NCBI GenBank assembly: GCA_002281855.1
Contig: NCHQ01000021.1
Location: 1 to 64,000, forward strand
DNA length: 64,000 bases
Source of the DNA: Rhodospirillales bacterium 24-66-33
Lineage (GTDB): Bacteria; Pseudomonadota; Alphaproteobacteria; Reyranellales; Reyranellaceae
Reading direction: 5' to 3'
The notes under the pieces were generated by a model that saw only the letters and a list, made by a program, of their open reading frames with translations, did not search any database and was not told the origin of the DNA. The position numbers were made by a program, and so were the translations under genes. Each line of letters begins with the position of its first letter. The stretch's first letter is position 1. Shown here one piece after another: positions 25,458-33,518 of this stretch.

Positions 25458-26576
25458 TCAGCCCTTGAGGCGCTGCCCGCCGATGCGATGGTCCGTCAGG
25501 ACCTCCGGACGGAACGCCAGCCCGTGACCGGGCCGCTCCGGCGGCGACATGGTGCCGTCCTGCGCGGGCAGGACCGGCTCGATCCAGAGATCGTCGTTCC
25601 AGTCCATGTATTCGAGGTAGCTGGCGTTGGGGATCGACGCCAGCACGTGGACCATCTGCTCGTGGAAGAGGTGCGGTGCGAGGCGGATGCCGTAGGGCTC
25701 GGCCATCGACGCGATCTTGCGCAGCTCCGAGTAGCCGCCGCGCATCGGGTCGGGCTGCAGGATCGGCGTGCCCGGATGCTCGAAGAAGGGCCTGAGGTCG
25801 TTCCTCATGAAGTGACTCTCGCCGCCGACCACGCGGGTCTTCAGCGCGGCGGCGATACGGCGATAGCCTGCGAAGTCTTCCGCGACGACCGGCTCCTCCA
25901 GCCAGTAAGGATCGAACTCGTCGATGCGGTGGCCGGCCTGGATGGCCGTGTCGGCATCCCAGCCCATGTTGACGTCGATCATGATCTCGATGCCGTCGCC
26001 CATCGCCTCGCGCATAGCCTTCACGTTCGCGACGTCCTCGCGCCATGGCCGGATGTGGGCCACCTGCATCTTGATGGCCTTGAGCCCCTGGGCGGTGAAC
26101 TCCTTCGCCCGGCTGATCATGCCGTCGCGGCCGAGGCCGCGGAAACAGCCGGAACCGTAGGCCGGAATCTTCGTGCGCGCGGCGCCCCACAGGCGGAACA
26201 GCGGCAGGCTGGCGCGCTTGCCCACGATGTCCCACAGCGCCATGTCGACGGCGCTCTGGGCGACCAGGGTGACGCCCATGCGGCCCAGCCAGAAATTGTT
26301 CTTGTAGAGGGTCTGCCAGATGCCTTCGATCTCGGTGGCGTCGCGGCCGATCACATAGGGCGCGACCAGCTCCTTCATGCACGCGTCCAGCGTGTGCAGC
26401 CCGCCATGCAGCGGCATCAGGTAACTCATGCCGATCAGTCCACCTTGAGTCTCGATCTCCAGCACGAAGATCTCGCGCGGGCCCGGCGCCAGGATGCCGG
26501 CCGCCGGCGGCGACGACCGCCACGGCACCTGCAGGAGCGTCGTGCGCAATTCGGTGATGGTGGTGGCGGTGGTCAT
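25458..26576 (-). CDS. Mandelate racemase/muconate lactonizing enzyme family protein (enolase superfamily)
   Basis: 372 residues. An N-terminal capping domain (1-130) is followed by a barrel. Metal ligands appear as D201 (M-I-D-V-N), E227 (W-L-E-E-P) and E253 (G-G-E-S); a D276/H302 dyad (Q-P-D-P-M and A-P-H-L-F-H-E-Q) is of mandelate-racemase type. At the KxK position the sequence reads I-K169-M-Q171-V, so the second lysine is replaced by glutamine, leaving the histidine as the single obvious base. This suggests a sugar-acid dehydratase rather than a racemase. With the TRAP genes on the same strand it may act on an imported acid sugar, but the ABC-F gene stands between them. Confidence 0.88.
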   Translation of the reverse strand: MTTATTITELRTTLLQVPWRSSPPAAGILAPGPREIFVLEIETQGGLIGMSYLMPLHGGLHTLDACMKELVAPYVIGRDATEIEGIWQTLYKNNFWLGRMGVTLVAQSAVDMALWDIVGKRASLPLFRLWGAARTKIPAYGSGCFRGLGRDGMISRAKEFTAQGLKAIKMQVAHIRPWREDVANVKAMREAMGDGIEIMIDVNMGWDADTAIQAGHRIDEFDPYWLEEPVVAEDFAGYRRIAAALKTRVVGGESHFMRNDLRPFFEHPGTPILQPDPMRGGYSELRKIASMAEPYGIRLAPHLFHEQMVHVLASIPNASYLEYMDWNDDLWIEPVLPAQDGTMSPPERPGHGLAFRPEVLTDHRIGGQRLKG

Positions 26577-26623
26577 GGCGTTTCTTCCCCTGATCGTTCT
26601 CTAAGGATTATGCTCGCCATCGA

Positions 26624-26758
26624 ATGTCCGACGAACCCGGTGCCCACGTCTACATGCTCAAGCGCACCGATGGCCGTTACGAGATCGGTAGCACTGACCC
26701 GGAGATTGCGGTGCGATACAGGTGCTGGCGAAGAGGCGCACCTGAACCGATGCCGTTG
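26624..26758 (+). pseudogene. Relic of a GIY-YIG endonuclease gene, cut off by a palindromic repeat
   Basis: The first 25 codons after the ATG read M-S-D-E-P-G-A-H-V-Y-M-L-K-R-T-D-G-R-Y-E-I-G-S-T-D with E-I-A-V-R-Y following. V-Y-M-L-x-x-x-D-G-x-Y-x-x-G-S-T is the opening of GIY-YIG (UvrC/YhbQ-type) domains, but the second tyrosine is E, and after about 45 codons the frame runs straight into the repeat at 26759 and ends at 26842. The family needs about 85-95 residues with a later catalytic Glu and Asn, which are absent. The rest of this 465-bp gap to cimA holds only the repeat and no other recognisable gene. Confidence 0.55.
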
Positions 26759-26870
26759 CCCATCCTTCGAGACGGCGCTTCGCGCCTCCTCAGGATGAGG
26801 TCGTTTATCGTAGCTGCACGTCTAAAAATCACCTCACCCTGAGCGGCCGCAGGCCGCGTCTCGAAGGGTT
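26759..26870. repeat. Dispersed palindromic repeat, copy 2 (half-units in swapped order)
   Basis: The same family as 2090-2201, but the order of halves is reversed: first CCATCCTTCGAGACGGCG to CGCCTCCTCAGGATGAGG (26760-26800), a 31-base spacer, then CCTCACCCTGAGCGGCC to GGCCGCGTCTCGAAGGG (26832-26868). The halves therefore move or duplicate as separate units of about 40 bp. It truncates the GIY-YIG relic. Confidence 0.8.
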
Positions 26871-27041
26871 AGAACCCGCACGGCGTCTGCTGCCGGGGCC
26901 GCGGAGACCACAGAACGGTGAGCCCCAAAATAGGGAACTGCCATCAACCCCATTTAAGGGCGCTCTTGACGCGCTCCTGCATAGGTTTATTCCCCCCGAA
27001 CACTTCGACCTTATGATGCGCGCCCCAACGAGCAAGCCGAC

Positions 27042-28646
27042 ATGACCGATAACCGAGTCTATCTGTTCGATACCACCCTGCGAGACGGGGCCCAGACACA
27101 GGGCGTCGATTTCACCGTGGCCGACAAGGCCGCGATCGCGCGCGAACTCGACCGGCTGGGTATCGATTACATTGAGGGCGGCTGGCCGGGCGCCAATCCG
27201 ACCGACGACCGGTTCTTCGCCGATCCGCCGGAGTTCCAGAACGCCAAGTTCGTGGCCTTCGGCATGACGCGCCGGGCCGGACGCAGCGCCGCCAACGATC
27301 CCGGCCTCGCCGCGATCCTGCAGACCAAGGCGCGCAACGTCTGCATGGTCGGCAAGACCTGGGACTTCCATGTCGACGTGGCGCTCGAGGTCGACCGGAC
27401 GGACTACCTCGAGATGATCTCCGACTCGCTCGCCTATGCGAAGACCCGCATGGAGGAGACGATGTTCGACGCCGAGCACTTCTTCGACGGCTACAAGGCC
27501 AATCCCGACTATGCCATGGCCTGCCTCGCCGCCGCCGAGAAGGCGGGGGCGCGCTGGATGGTGCTCTGCGACACCAACGGCGGAACCCTGCCGCACGAGA
27601 TCGAGCGCATCGTGGGCGAAGTCGTCAAGAAGATCCCGGGCGACCGGCTCGGAATCCATACGCACAACGACACCGAGAATGCCGTGGCGAACTCGCTCGC
27701 CGCCGTGCGCGCCGGCGTGCGCCAGGTCCAGGGCACGATCAACGGGCTGGGCGAACGCTGCGGCAACGCCAACATGATCGCGCTGATCCCCAACCTCGTG
27801 CTGAAGATGGGCTTCGACACCGGGTTGAAGGAGGGGGCGCTGCAGCGGCTCACGCACCTGTCGCGCCTGCTCGACGACCGGCTGAACATGCCGACCAACC
27901 GCAGCGCGGCCTATGTCGGCACGCGCGCCTTCGCCCACAAAGGCGGGCTGCATGTATCCGCCGTCGAGAAGGACCCCAAGACCTACGAGCATGTCGACCC
28001 GGAAGTCGTCGGCAACCAGCGCGTCATCGTCGTCAGCGACCAGGCCGGCCGCTCCAACATCATGGCCCGTTTCCGCCAGATCGGCCTCGAGGTCGATCCC
28101 AAGCATCCCGGCGTCGCCCGCCTGCTCGAGATCGTGAAGGACCGCGAGTCCGAGGGCTATGCCTATGACGGTGCGGATGCGAGCTTCGAGCTGCTGGCGC
28201 GGCACGAACTGCACACGCTGCCCGACTATTTCGCGCTGCACAGCTTCCGTGTCCTGGTGGAGCGTCGCGTCAATGCGCGCGGCCAGACGGTGGCCATGTC
28301 GGAGGCCACGGTGAAGCTCGACGTCGCCGGCCGCCGCGCGATGGAGGTGGGTGAGGGCAACGGCCCCGTGAACGCGCTCGATGCTGCGTTGCGAAAGGCG
28401 CTCGTGCCCGTCTATCCCGAGCTGGAGGACATGCGGCTGGTCGACTTCAAGGTCCGCATCCTCGATTCGGCAGGCGGTACGGCGGCGACGACGCGCGTCA
28501 TGATCGAGAGTGCGGATGCGAAGGGACGGCGCTGGAGCACGATCGGCGTGTCGCCCAACATCGTCGACGCCTCCTACAACGCGCTCTACGACGCCCTCAC
28601 CTACAAGCTCTTCCGCGACGGCGCCCGCCCGGCTCAACCTGCCTAG
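27042..28646 (+). CDS. cimA: Citramalate synthase CimA
   Basis: 534 residues, DRE-TIM metallolyase family. D-T-T-L-R-D-G-A-Q at 10-18, H-T-H-N-D-T near 207-212 and G-L-G-E-R-C-G-N-A-N near 236-245 are the catalytic and metal-binding motifs. A C-terminal LeuA-type allosteric domain (about 395-530) is present. The D-x-Q-x-Q-G-V-x-F start and the length fit the (R)-citramalate synthase group (pyruvate plus acetyl-CoA to citramalate, the threonine-independent route to isoleucine) more than 2-isopropylmalate synthase. The gene stands alone, 57 bp before the emrA-like gene, and has no visible leader peptide. Confidence 0.92.
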   Translation: MTDNRVYLFDTTLRDGAQTQGVDFTVADKAAIARELDRLGIDYIEGGWPGANPTDDRFFADPPEFQNAKFVAFGMTRRAGRSAANDPGLAAILQTKARNVCMVGKTWDFHVDVALEVDRTDYLEMISDSLAYAKTRMEETMFDAEHFFDGYKANPDYAMACLAAAEKAGARWMVLCDTNGGTLPHEIERIVGEVVKKIPGDRLGIHTHNDTENAVANSLAAVRAGVRQVQGTINGLGERCGNANMIALIPNLVLKMGFDTGLKEGALQRLTHLSRLLDDRLNMPTNRSAAYVGTRAFAHKGGLHVSAVEKDPKTYEHVDPEVVGNQRVIVVSDQAGRSNIMARFRQIGLEVDPKHPGVARLLEIVKDRESEGYAYDGADASFELLARHELHTLPDYFALHSFRVLVERRVNARGQTVAMSEATVKLDVAGRRAMEVGEGNGPVNALDAALRKALVPVYPELEDMRLVDFKVRILDSAGGTAATTRVMIESADAKGRRWSTIGVSPNIVDASYNALYDALTYKLFRDGARPAQPA

Positions 28647-28702
28647 CTGCCATGCCACACCTGCCGGTTGACCTCCGGTAGGGCGGGGCAGACCATATAA
28701 GC

Positions 28703-29848
28703 GTGCGAGACGGAGAGCATCTGGACACCCAGACACCGCCCATCGCGGCGGCTGCCCTGCGCCGTCCGCGATGGGGCGTCCGCGTGCTCGCGCGCGCTTT
28801 CATGTGGTCGCTGCCGGCGATCGTGCTCGCCGCCACGCTGGTGATCTGGCTGTCCTCGGGCGGCACCGTCACCACCGACAATGCGTATGTGAAGGGCGAC
28901 CGCGCGCAGATCGCCACCCAGCTGTCCGGCCTCATCGTCGACGTCCCGGTGCACGAGAACGAGAAGGTCTCGCGCGGCCAGCTCCTGTTCCGCCTGGACG
29001 ACCAGTCCTATCGGCATGCGCTTACCCGCATCGAAGCCGAGACCGAGACGGTGCGCGCCGAGATCCGCGGCCTGCGCGCCCAGTGGCGAACCAAGCGTGA
29101 GGAGATCAAGGCGGCGCTCAGCCAGCAGACCTTCGCGCAAGCCGAATTCGACCGGCAGGAGGAGCTGGCCGAGAAGAAGGTCACCTCCACCGCCAAGCTC
29201 GAGGAGGCTCGCATGGGCCTCGAGGTCGCGCGCCAGCGCATCTCGGCGGCGCAGGAAGATCTGCAGAGGATCGAGGCGGCGCTGGCGGGCAATGCCAAGA
29301 TTCGCGCCGACGACCATCCGCGCGTGCGCCAGATGATGGCGATGCGCGAGGAGGCGCTGCTGCAGCTGCGCCGGACCATGATCGAATCGCCGATCGATGG
29401 CATCGTCAGCAAGCGACCGGTGCCGGGCAGCTTCGCCACCGCGGGCGTGCCGGTGATGGTGGTGGTGGCCGACACCGATCTGTGGATCGAGGCCAACTTC
29501 AAGGAGACCGAGCTCACGCGCGTGCGGGCGGGCCAGAAGGTGCTGATCCATGTCGACACCTATCCGGAGTCGGAGTGCTGGGGCACGGTGTCGAGCATCT
29601 CGCAGTCGACCGGCGCGGAGTTCGCCGTGCTGCCGCCGCAGAACGCCACCGGCAACTGGGTGAAGGTGGTCCAGCGCATTCCCGTGCGCCTGTCCGTCGC
29701 CTGCCGCGAGGGCGATCCGCCGCTCCGGGTCGGCATGAGCACGACGGTCGCGGTCGAGACCGGCCACACGCGGTCGCTCGCCAGCCTGTGGGCCGGCTGG
29801 GCCAGGTCGCTTGGCCTCTCGAGCGCGTCCGCTTCGCCGAAGCCCTAG
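28703..29848 (+). CDS. EmrA/HlyD-type membrane fusion protein of a multidrug pump
   Basis: 381 residues from a GTG. One membrane helix at about 33-52 is followed by a barrel-sandwich half (T-T-D-N-A-Y-V-K-G-D, the EmrA signature), a coiled-coil hairpin at about 105-215 rich in E, A, R and Q, and the second half I-E-S-P-I-D-G-I-V. It links the inner-membrane MFS pump to an outer-membrane channel. The stop is 3 bp before the emrB-like gene. No regulator or TolC gene is beside it. Confidence 0.9.
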   Translation: MRDGEHLDTQTPPIAAAALRRPRWGVRVLARAFMWSLPAIVLAATLVIWLSSGGTVTTDNAYVKGDRAQIATQLSGLIVDVPVHENEKVSRGQLLFRLDDQSYRHALTRIEAETETVRAEIRGLRAQWRTKREEIKAALSQQTFAQAEFDRQEELAEKKVTSTAKLEEARMGLEVARQRISAAQEDLQRIEAALAGNAKIRADDHPRVRQMMAMREEALLQLRRTMIESPIDGIVSKRPVPGSFATAGVPVMVVVADTDLWIEANFKETELTRVRAGQKVLIHVDTYPESECWGTVSSISQSTGAEFAVLPPQNATGNWVKVVQRIPVRLSVACREGDPPLRVGMSTTVAVETGHTRSLASLWAGWARSLGLSSASASPKP

Positions 29849-29851
29849 CCG

Positions 29852-31360
29852 ATGGCGCCGGCCGTCGATCCGGCGGTCCTGCGCCGCCGCCGCCTGATCA
29901 CCTTCACGGTGATGGCCGCCACCATCATGCACGCACTCGACGGCACCATCGCCAATGTGGCGCTGCCGTCGATCCAGGGTTCGCTGTCGGCGACGCAGGA
30001 GCAGGTCTCCTGGGTCGTCACCTCCTATATCGTGGCCTCCGCCATCCTGACGCCGCTCGCCGGTTTCTGTGCCATGCGCTTCGGCCTGCGCCGGACGCTG
30101 GCGACCTGCGTGATCGGCTTCACCATCGTGTCGATGATGTGCGGAGCCGCGCAGACGCTCGACCAGCTCGTCCTGTTCCGCGCCCTGCAGGGCGGGTTTG
30201 GCGCGGCGCTGGTGCCCGTCTCGCAGGCCATCATGATGGACACCTACCCGCGCGAGGAGCAGGGCAAGGCGATGGCCATGTGGGGCGTCGGCACGATGCT
30301 CGGCCCCATCGCCGGACCCTCGCTGGGCGGCTGGCTGACCGACGAATTCTCCTGGCGCTGGGTGTTCTACGTCAACCTGCCGGTCGGCATCCTGTGCGCG
30401 GTCGGCATCCTGGCTTTGGTGCGCGACAACGTGCACGGCGCGCCGCGGCGCTTCGACCTGATGGGCTTCACCCTGCTGGCGGTCGCCATCGGCTCGTTCC
30501 AGCTCATGCTCGATCGCGGCCACATGCTCGACTGGTTCGACTCGGTCGAGATCATCGGCGAGACGCTGGTGGCGGCCGTGGCCTTCGCCATGTTCCTGAT
30601 CCACATGCTGACCGACCGCCAGCCGTTCCTGTCGCGCGACCTGTTCCGCGACCGCAACCTCACGGTCGGGCTCTGCTTCACGGCGCTTGCGGGCCTCGTG
30701 CTGATCGTGACGGCGACCCTGATGCCGCCCTTCCTGCAGCAACTCATGGGCTATCCGGTGTTCACCACCGGTGTCGTGCTGGCGCCGCGCGGCGCCGGCA
30801 TGATGGTGGCGATGATGCTGGTCTCGCGCCTGATCGGCCGCATGGATGCACGCATCCTGATCGGGCTTGGCTTCGCGCTGGCGGCGCTCTCGCTCTACGA
30901 CATGACGCTGTTCAATCTCAACGTCAGCGAGGGCCGCATCATCTGGAACGGCATCCTGCTGGGCTTCGGTCTCGGCCTCGTTTTCCCGCCGCTCACCGTT
31001 CTCACCTTCGCCACCCTGCCGCAGCGGCTGCGCACCGAGGGGGCGGCGGTGAACGCGCTGCTGCGCAACCTGGGCGCCAGCATCGGCATCGCCGTGCTGG
31101 TCTCGATGCTGGCCAGCAACACCCAGCAGAACCGCGCCGACATGGTCGAGAAGTTCACGCCCTATCATCCCGGCTGGCCGATGAATCCCACCGGGGTCAG
31201 CCTCGATCCGACGCAGCTCGCGATCTGGGACGGCGAGATCACCCGCCAGGCCGCGCTGATCGGCTACCTGAACGACTTCCGGGTCATGATGATCTGCTCG
31301 CTGGTGCTGATCCCGCTCCTCTTCTTCATGCGTCGCCCGCCCCTTATCGCCGGCCGCTGA
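29852..31360 (+). CDS. EmrB-type MFS multidrug exporter (DHA2 family, 14 helices)
   Basis: 502 residues with about 14 hydrophobic segments. L-D-G-T-I-A-N-V-A-L-P near the start is the DHA2 motif D1 region; Q-E-Q-V-S-W-V-V-T-S-Y and G-P-I-A-G-P-S-L-G-G-W motif C (about 150-160) mark a proton-drug antiporter. It starts 3 bp after the fusion-protein gene, so the two form an EmrAB unit exporting hydrophobic compounds. The substrate is not readable. Confidence 0.93.
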   Translation: MAPAVDPAVLRRRRLITFTVMAATIMHALDGTIANVALPSIQGSLSATQEQVSWVVTSYIVASAILTPLAGFCAMRFGLRRTLATCVIGFTIVSMMCGAAQTLDQLVLFRALQGGFGAALVPVSQAIMMDTYPREEQGKAMAMWGVGTMLGPIAGPSLGGWLTDEFSWRWVFYVNLPVGILCAVGILALVRDNVHGAPRRFDLMGFTLLAVAIGSFQLMLDRGHMLDWFDSVEIIGETLVAAVAFAMFLIHMLTDRQPFLSRDLFRDRNLTVGLCFTALAGLVLIVTATLMPPFLQQLMGYPVFTTGVVLAPRGAGMMVAMMLVSRLIGRMDARILIGLGFALAALSLYDMTLFNLNVSEGRIIWNGILLGFGLGLVFPPLTVLTFATLPQRLRTEGAAVNALLRNLGASIGIAVLVSMLASNTQQNRADMVEKFTPYHPGWPMNPTGVSLDPTQLAIWDGEITRQAALIGYLNDFRVMMICSLVLIPLLFFMRRPPLIAGR

Positions 31361-31378
31361 CCACGCTATTAGGGCGGC

Positions 31379-32143
31379 ATGGGACGCGCATCGAAGGGCC
31401 GCGACGTCGACGCCGCCACGCCGGCGGTCATCCTCGTGCGCCCGCAACTCGGCGAAAATATCGGCATGGCGGCACGCGCCATGCTGAATTGCGGCTTGTC
31501 GACGCTCAGGCTGGTCGCGCCGCGCGACGGCTGGCCCAATGAGCGGGCGCAACGCGCCGCCTCGGGCGCCGACATCGTGCTGGAGAAGGCGGAGGTGTTC
31601 GACAGCGTGGGCGAGGCGGTGGCCGACCTCGAACGGGTGGTCGCGACCACGGCGCGCAACCGCGAACTGGTCCAGCGCATCGTGACCCCGCGCCAGGCCG
31701 CGTCCGATATGCGCGGCTGGATCGGGCAGGGCGAAGGCGTCGGCATCCTGTTCGGGCCCGAGCGGACCGGTCTCGAGAATGACGACATGGTGCATGCCGA
31801 TACCGCCCTCTCGATCCCGCTCAATCCGCAATTCTCGTCGCTGAACATGGCGCAGGCCGTGCTGCTGGTGGCCTACGAATGGACGGCCGCTGGCGATACG
31901 ACGCCGCCGGTGCGGATGGCCGACCATGCCGCGCGGCCGGCGACCAAGGACGAGCTGCAGAGCCTGTTCGACCATCTCGAGCGCGCGCTCGACCAGTCGG
32001 GGTTCCTGCGGAACAAGGAGATGCGGCCCTCCATGGTGCTCAATCTCCGGGCGCTATTGCAGCGCGCCGAGATGACCGAGCAGGAGGCGCGCACCTTCCA
32101 CGGCGTCATCAAGTTCCTGTCCAAGAAACAGCACGAGGAATAG
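31379..32143 (+). CDS. TrmJ-like RNA 2'-O-methyltransferase (SpoU family)
   Basis: 254 residues. SPOUT-knot motifs: V-R-P-Q-L-G-E-N-I-G-M-A-A-R-A-M (motif 1, about 19-34, with the catalytic Asn and Arg), L-F-G-P-E-R-T-G-L (motif 2, about 124-132) and I-P-L-N-P-Q-F-S-S-L-N-M-A-Q-A-V (motif 3, about 145-160). TrmJ methylates the ribose of residue 32 in several tRNAs. A C-terminal helical extension (170-250) as in TrmJ is present. Encoded 18 bp after the pump gene, with OsmC 2 bp further. Confidence 0.9.
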   Translation: MGRASKGRDVDAATPAVILVRPQLGENIGMAARAMLNCGLSTLRLVAPRDGWPNERAQRAASGADIVLEKAEVFDSVGEAVADLERVVATTARNRELVQRIVTPRQAASDMRGWIGQGEGVGILFGPERTGLENDDMVHADTALSIPLNPQFSSLNMAQAVLLVAYEWTAAGDTTPPVRMADHAARPATKDELQSLFDHLERALDQSGFLRNKEMRPSMVLNLRALLQRAEMTEQEARTFHGVIKFLSKKQHEE

Positions 32144-32145
32144 CC

Positions 32146-32568
32146 ATGTCCACCACCGCCAGGATCACCTGGGTCGACGGCGCGCTACTGGTTGCCGAAG
32201 GCGGCAGCGGCCACACGATCACCATGGACGGCGCCCCCGACATCGGCGGCCGCGATCTCGCGTCCCGGCCGATGGAGGTTCTGCTGATGGGGATGGGCGG
32301 CTGCACCGCTATCGACGTCGTCTCGATGCTGAAGAAGCAGCGCCAGGACATCGAGGGCGTCGAGGTCTCGCTGGTCGCCGAGCGGGCCGAGGACCATCCC
32401 AAGGTCTACACCTCCGTGAAGCTGGTCTACACGGTCCGCGGCCGGAATCTGAACAAGGCGCTGGTCGAGCGCGCGGTCAGCCTGTCGGACGAAAAGTACT
32501 GTTCGGCCACCGCCATGGTGAAGAAATCCGCCGCCGTGACCCACGAAGTCGTGCTGGTAGAAGTCTAA
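32146..32568 (+). CDS. OsmC/Ohr family peroxiredoxin-like protein
   Basis: 140 residues. C53 (G-M-G-G-C-T-A-I-D) and C119 (D-E-K-Y-C-S-A-T-A) are the two family cysteines expected to reduce organic hydroperoxides. S-R-P-M-E-V-L-L-M-G-M-G-G is the YhfA-like OsmC subtype rather than Ohr. The ATG at 32146 follows GAGGAA inside the end of the TrmJ gene; the frame is open further upstream, overlapping TrmJ, but the family starts here. Probably co-transcribed with the TrmJ-like gene. Confidence 0.9.
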   Translation: MSTTARITWVDGALLVAEGGSGHTITMDGAPDIGGRDLASRPMEVLLMGMGGCTAIDVVSMLKKQRQDIEGVEVSLVAERAEDHPKVYTSVKLVYTVRGRNLNKALVERAVSLSDEKYCSATAMVKKSAAVTHEVVLVEV

Positions 32569-32597
32569 GTCATTGATATTGCAGGATTAACGCCTGC

Positions 32598-32625
32598 TTG
32601 ACTGGCCCGAAACGGCCGGTATGTT
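32598..32625 (+). promoter_or_regulatory. Likely sigma-70 promoter for rpsD
   Basis: TTGACT (32598-32603) and TATGTT (32620-32625) separated by 16 bases, about 130 bp upstream of the rpsD start. The spacer contains GGCCCGAAACGGCC, itself palindromic. Inferred from consensus only. Confidence 0.5.
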
Positions 32626-32758
32626 CCGCCCTTCTTCCGGAGAACGTGGTTGAGGGCCGTTCGGGCTCTCCTCCCGCCCCGACAGACATGTCGGATTAAG
32701 GCCTATCCGGACAACATGGCGTACCCGCGAAGCGGGGCGCACAATGACGGAGTGCAGC

Positions 32759-33373
32759 GTGAGCAAGCGCGCAAATTCGAAGTACAAGATCGACCGCCGC
32801 CTCAGGGTCAACCTGTGGGGCCGTCCCAAGAGCCCGCTCAACAAGCGTGAATACGGTCCCGGCCAGCATGGCCAGGGTCGCACCAAGCCGACCGACTACC
32901 GCCTCCAGCTCATGGCCAAGCAGCGCCTCAAGGGCTACTACGGCTCGGTCAGCGAGCGCCAGCTGCGCCGCTATTATGCCGAAGCCGTCCGCCGCAAGGG
33001 CGACACCGGCGAGAACCTGGTCGAGCTGCTGGAGCGCCGGCTGGACGCGGTGATCTACCGCATGAAGTTCGCCATCACCGTCTTCGCGTCGCGCCAGCTG
33101 GTCAGCCACGGTCACGTCAAGGTGAACGGCCGCCGCGTGAACATCGCCTCCTATCAGGTGAAGGACAATGACGTCATCGAGCTGACCTCGAAGGCCAGCC
33201 AGATGGAGCGGGTCCTCGAGGCGACGCAGACCGCCGAGCGCGACGTGCCCGAATACGTGACGGCCGACCACAAGGACATGAAGGGCACCTACGTGCGCGG
33301 GCCGAAGCTCGCCGACGTGCCGTACCCGGTCCAGATGGAGCCCTCGCTGGTCGTCGAATACTACAGCCGCTGA
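32759..33373 (+). CDS. rpsD: 30S ribosomal protein S4
   Basis: 204 residues. S4 nucleates 30S assembly on 16S rRNA. The N-terminal K-Y-K-I-D-R-R-L, the W-G-R-P-K-S-P-x-N-K-R-E-Y-G-P-G-Q-H-G block and the S4 RNA-binding domain (about 95-155, R-L-D-A-V-I-Y-R-M, V-S-H-G-H-V-x-V-N-G) are all present. The GTG at 32759 is preferred to an ATG at 32744 because GGAG at 32749-32752 is six bases before it and the protein then starts V-S-K-R as in relatives. It is a single gene followed by a strong terminator, the usual alphaproteobacterial setting. Confidence 0.98.
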   Translation: MSKRANSKYKIDRRLRVNLWGRPKSPLNKREYGPGQHGQGRTKPTDYRLQLMAKQRLKGYYGSVSERQLRRYYAEAVRRKGDTGENLVELLERRLDAVIYRMKFAITVFASRQLVSHGHVKVNGRRVNIASYQVKDNDVIELTSKASQMERVLEATQTAERDVPEYVTADHKDMKGTYVRGPKLADVPYPVQMEPSLVVEYYSR

Positions 33374-33395
33374 GCGGCCGACCCTGAAAGTGACG

Positions 33396-33425
33396 AAAAA
33401 CCCGCCCGATTGTGGCGGGTTTTTT
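33396..33425 (+). terminator. Rho-independent terminator of rpsD
   Basis: Arms ACCCGCC (33400-33406) and GGCGGGT (33414-33420) with a 7-base loop, an A-run before (33396-33400) and a run of T to 33425. It lies 22 bp after the rpsD stop and can pair as a long A/T-extended stem; because of the flanking A-run it would also work on the other strand. Confidence 0.9.
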
Positions 33426-33518
33426 GCATCGGGATTCTGGTCGGAACGGGTGTTTCGGCTATCGCCGGGCAATGGGGGGGCTATACTCCTGCCGGGGCTT
33501 GGGACTGGAGTCTTGGGA

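Noticed and set aside
32744..32758. An ATG start for rpsD five codons upstream
   Set aside because: It has no ribosome site, and the GGAG that serves the GTG at 32759 would lie inside the coding sequence. The GTG start gives the usual V/M-S-K-R N-terminus.
33390..33518. An N-terminal extension of the RND adaptor over the rpsD terminator
   Set aside because: The first codons would come from the terminator hairpin; the normal membrane-anchor sequence begins at the ATG at 33519, which has a good ribosome site.
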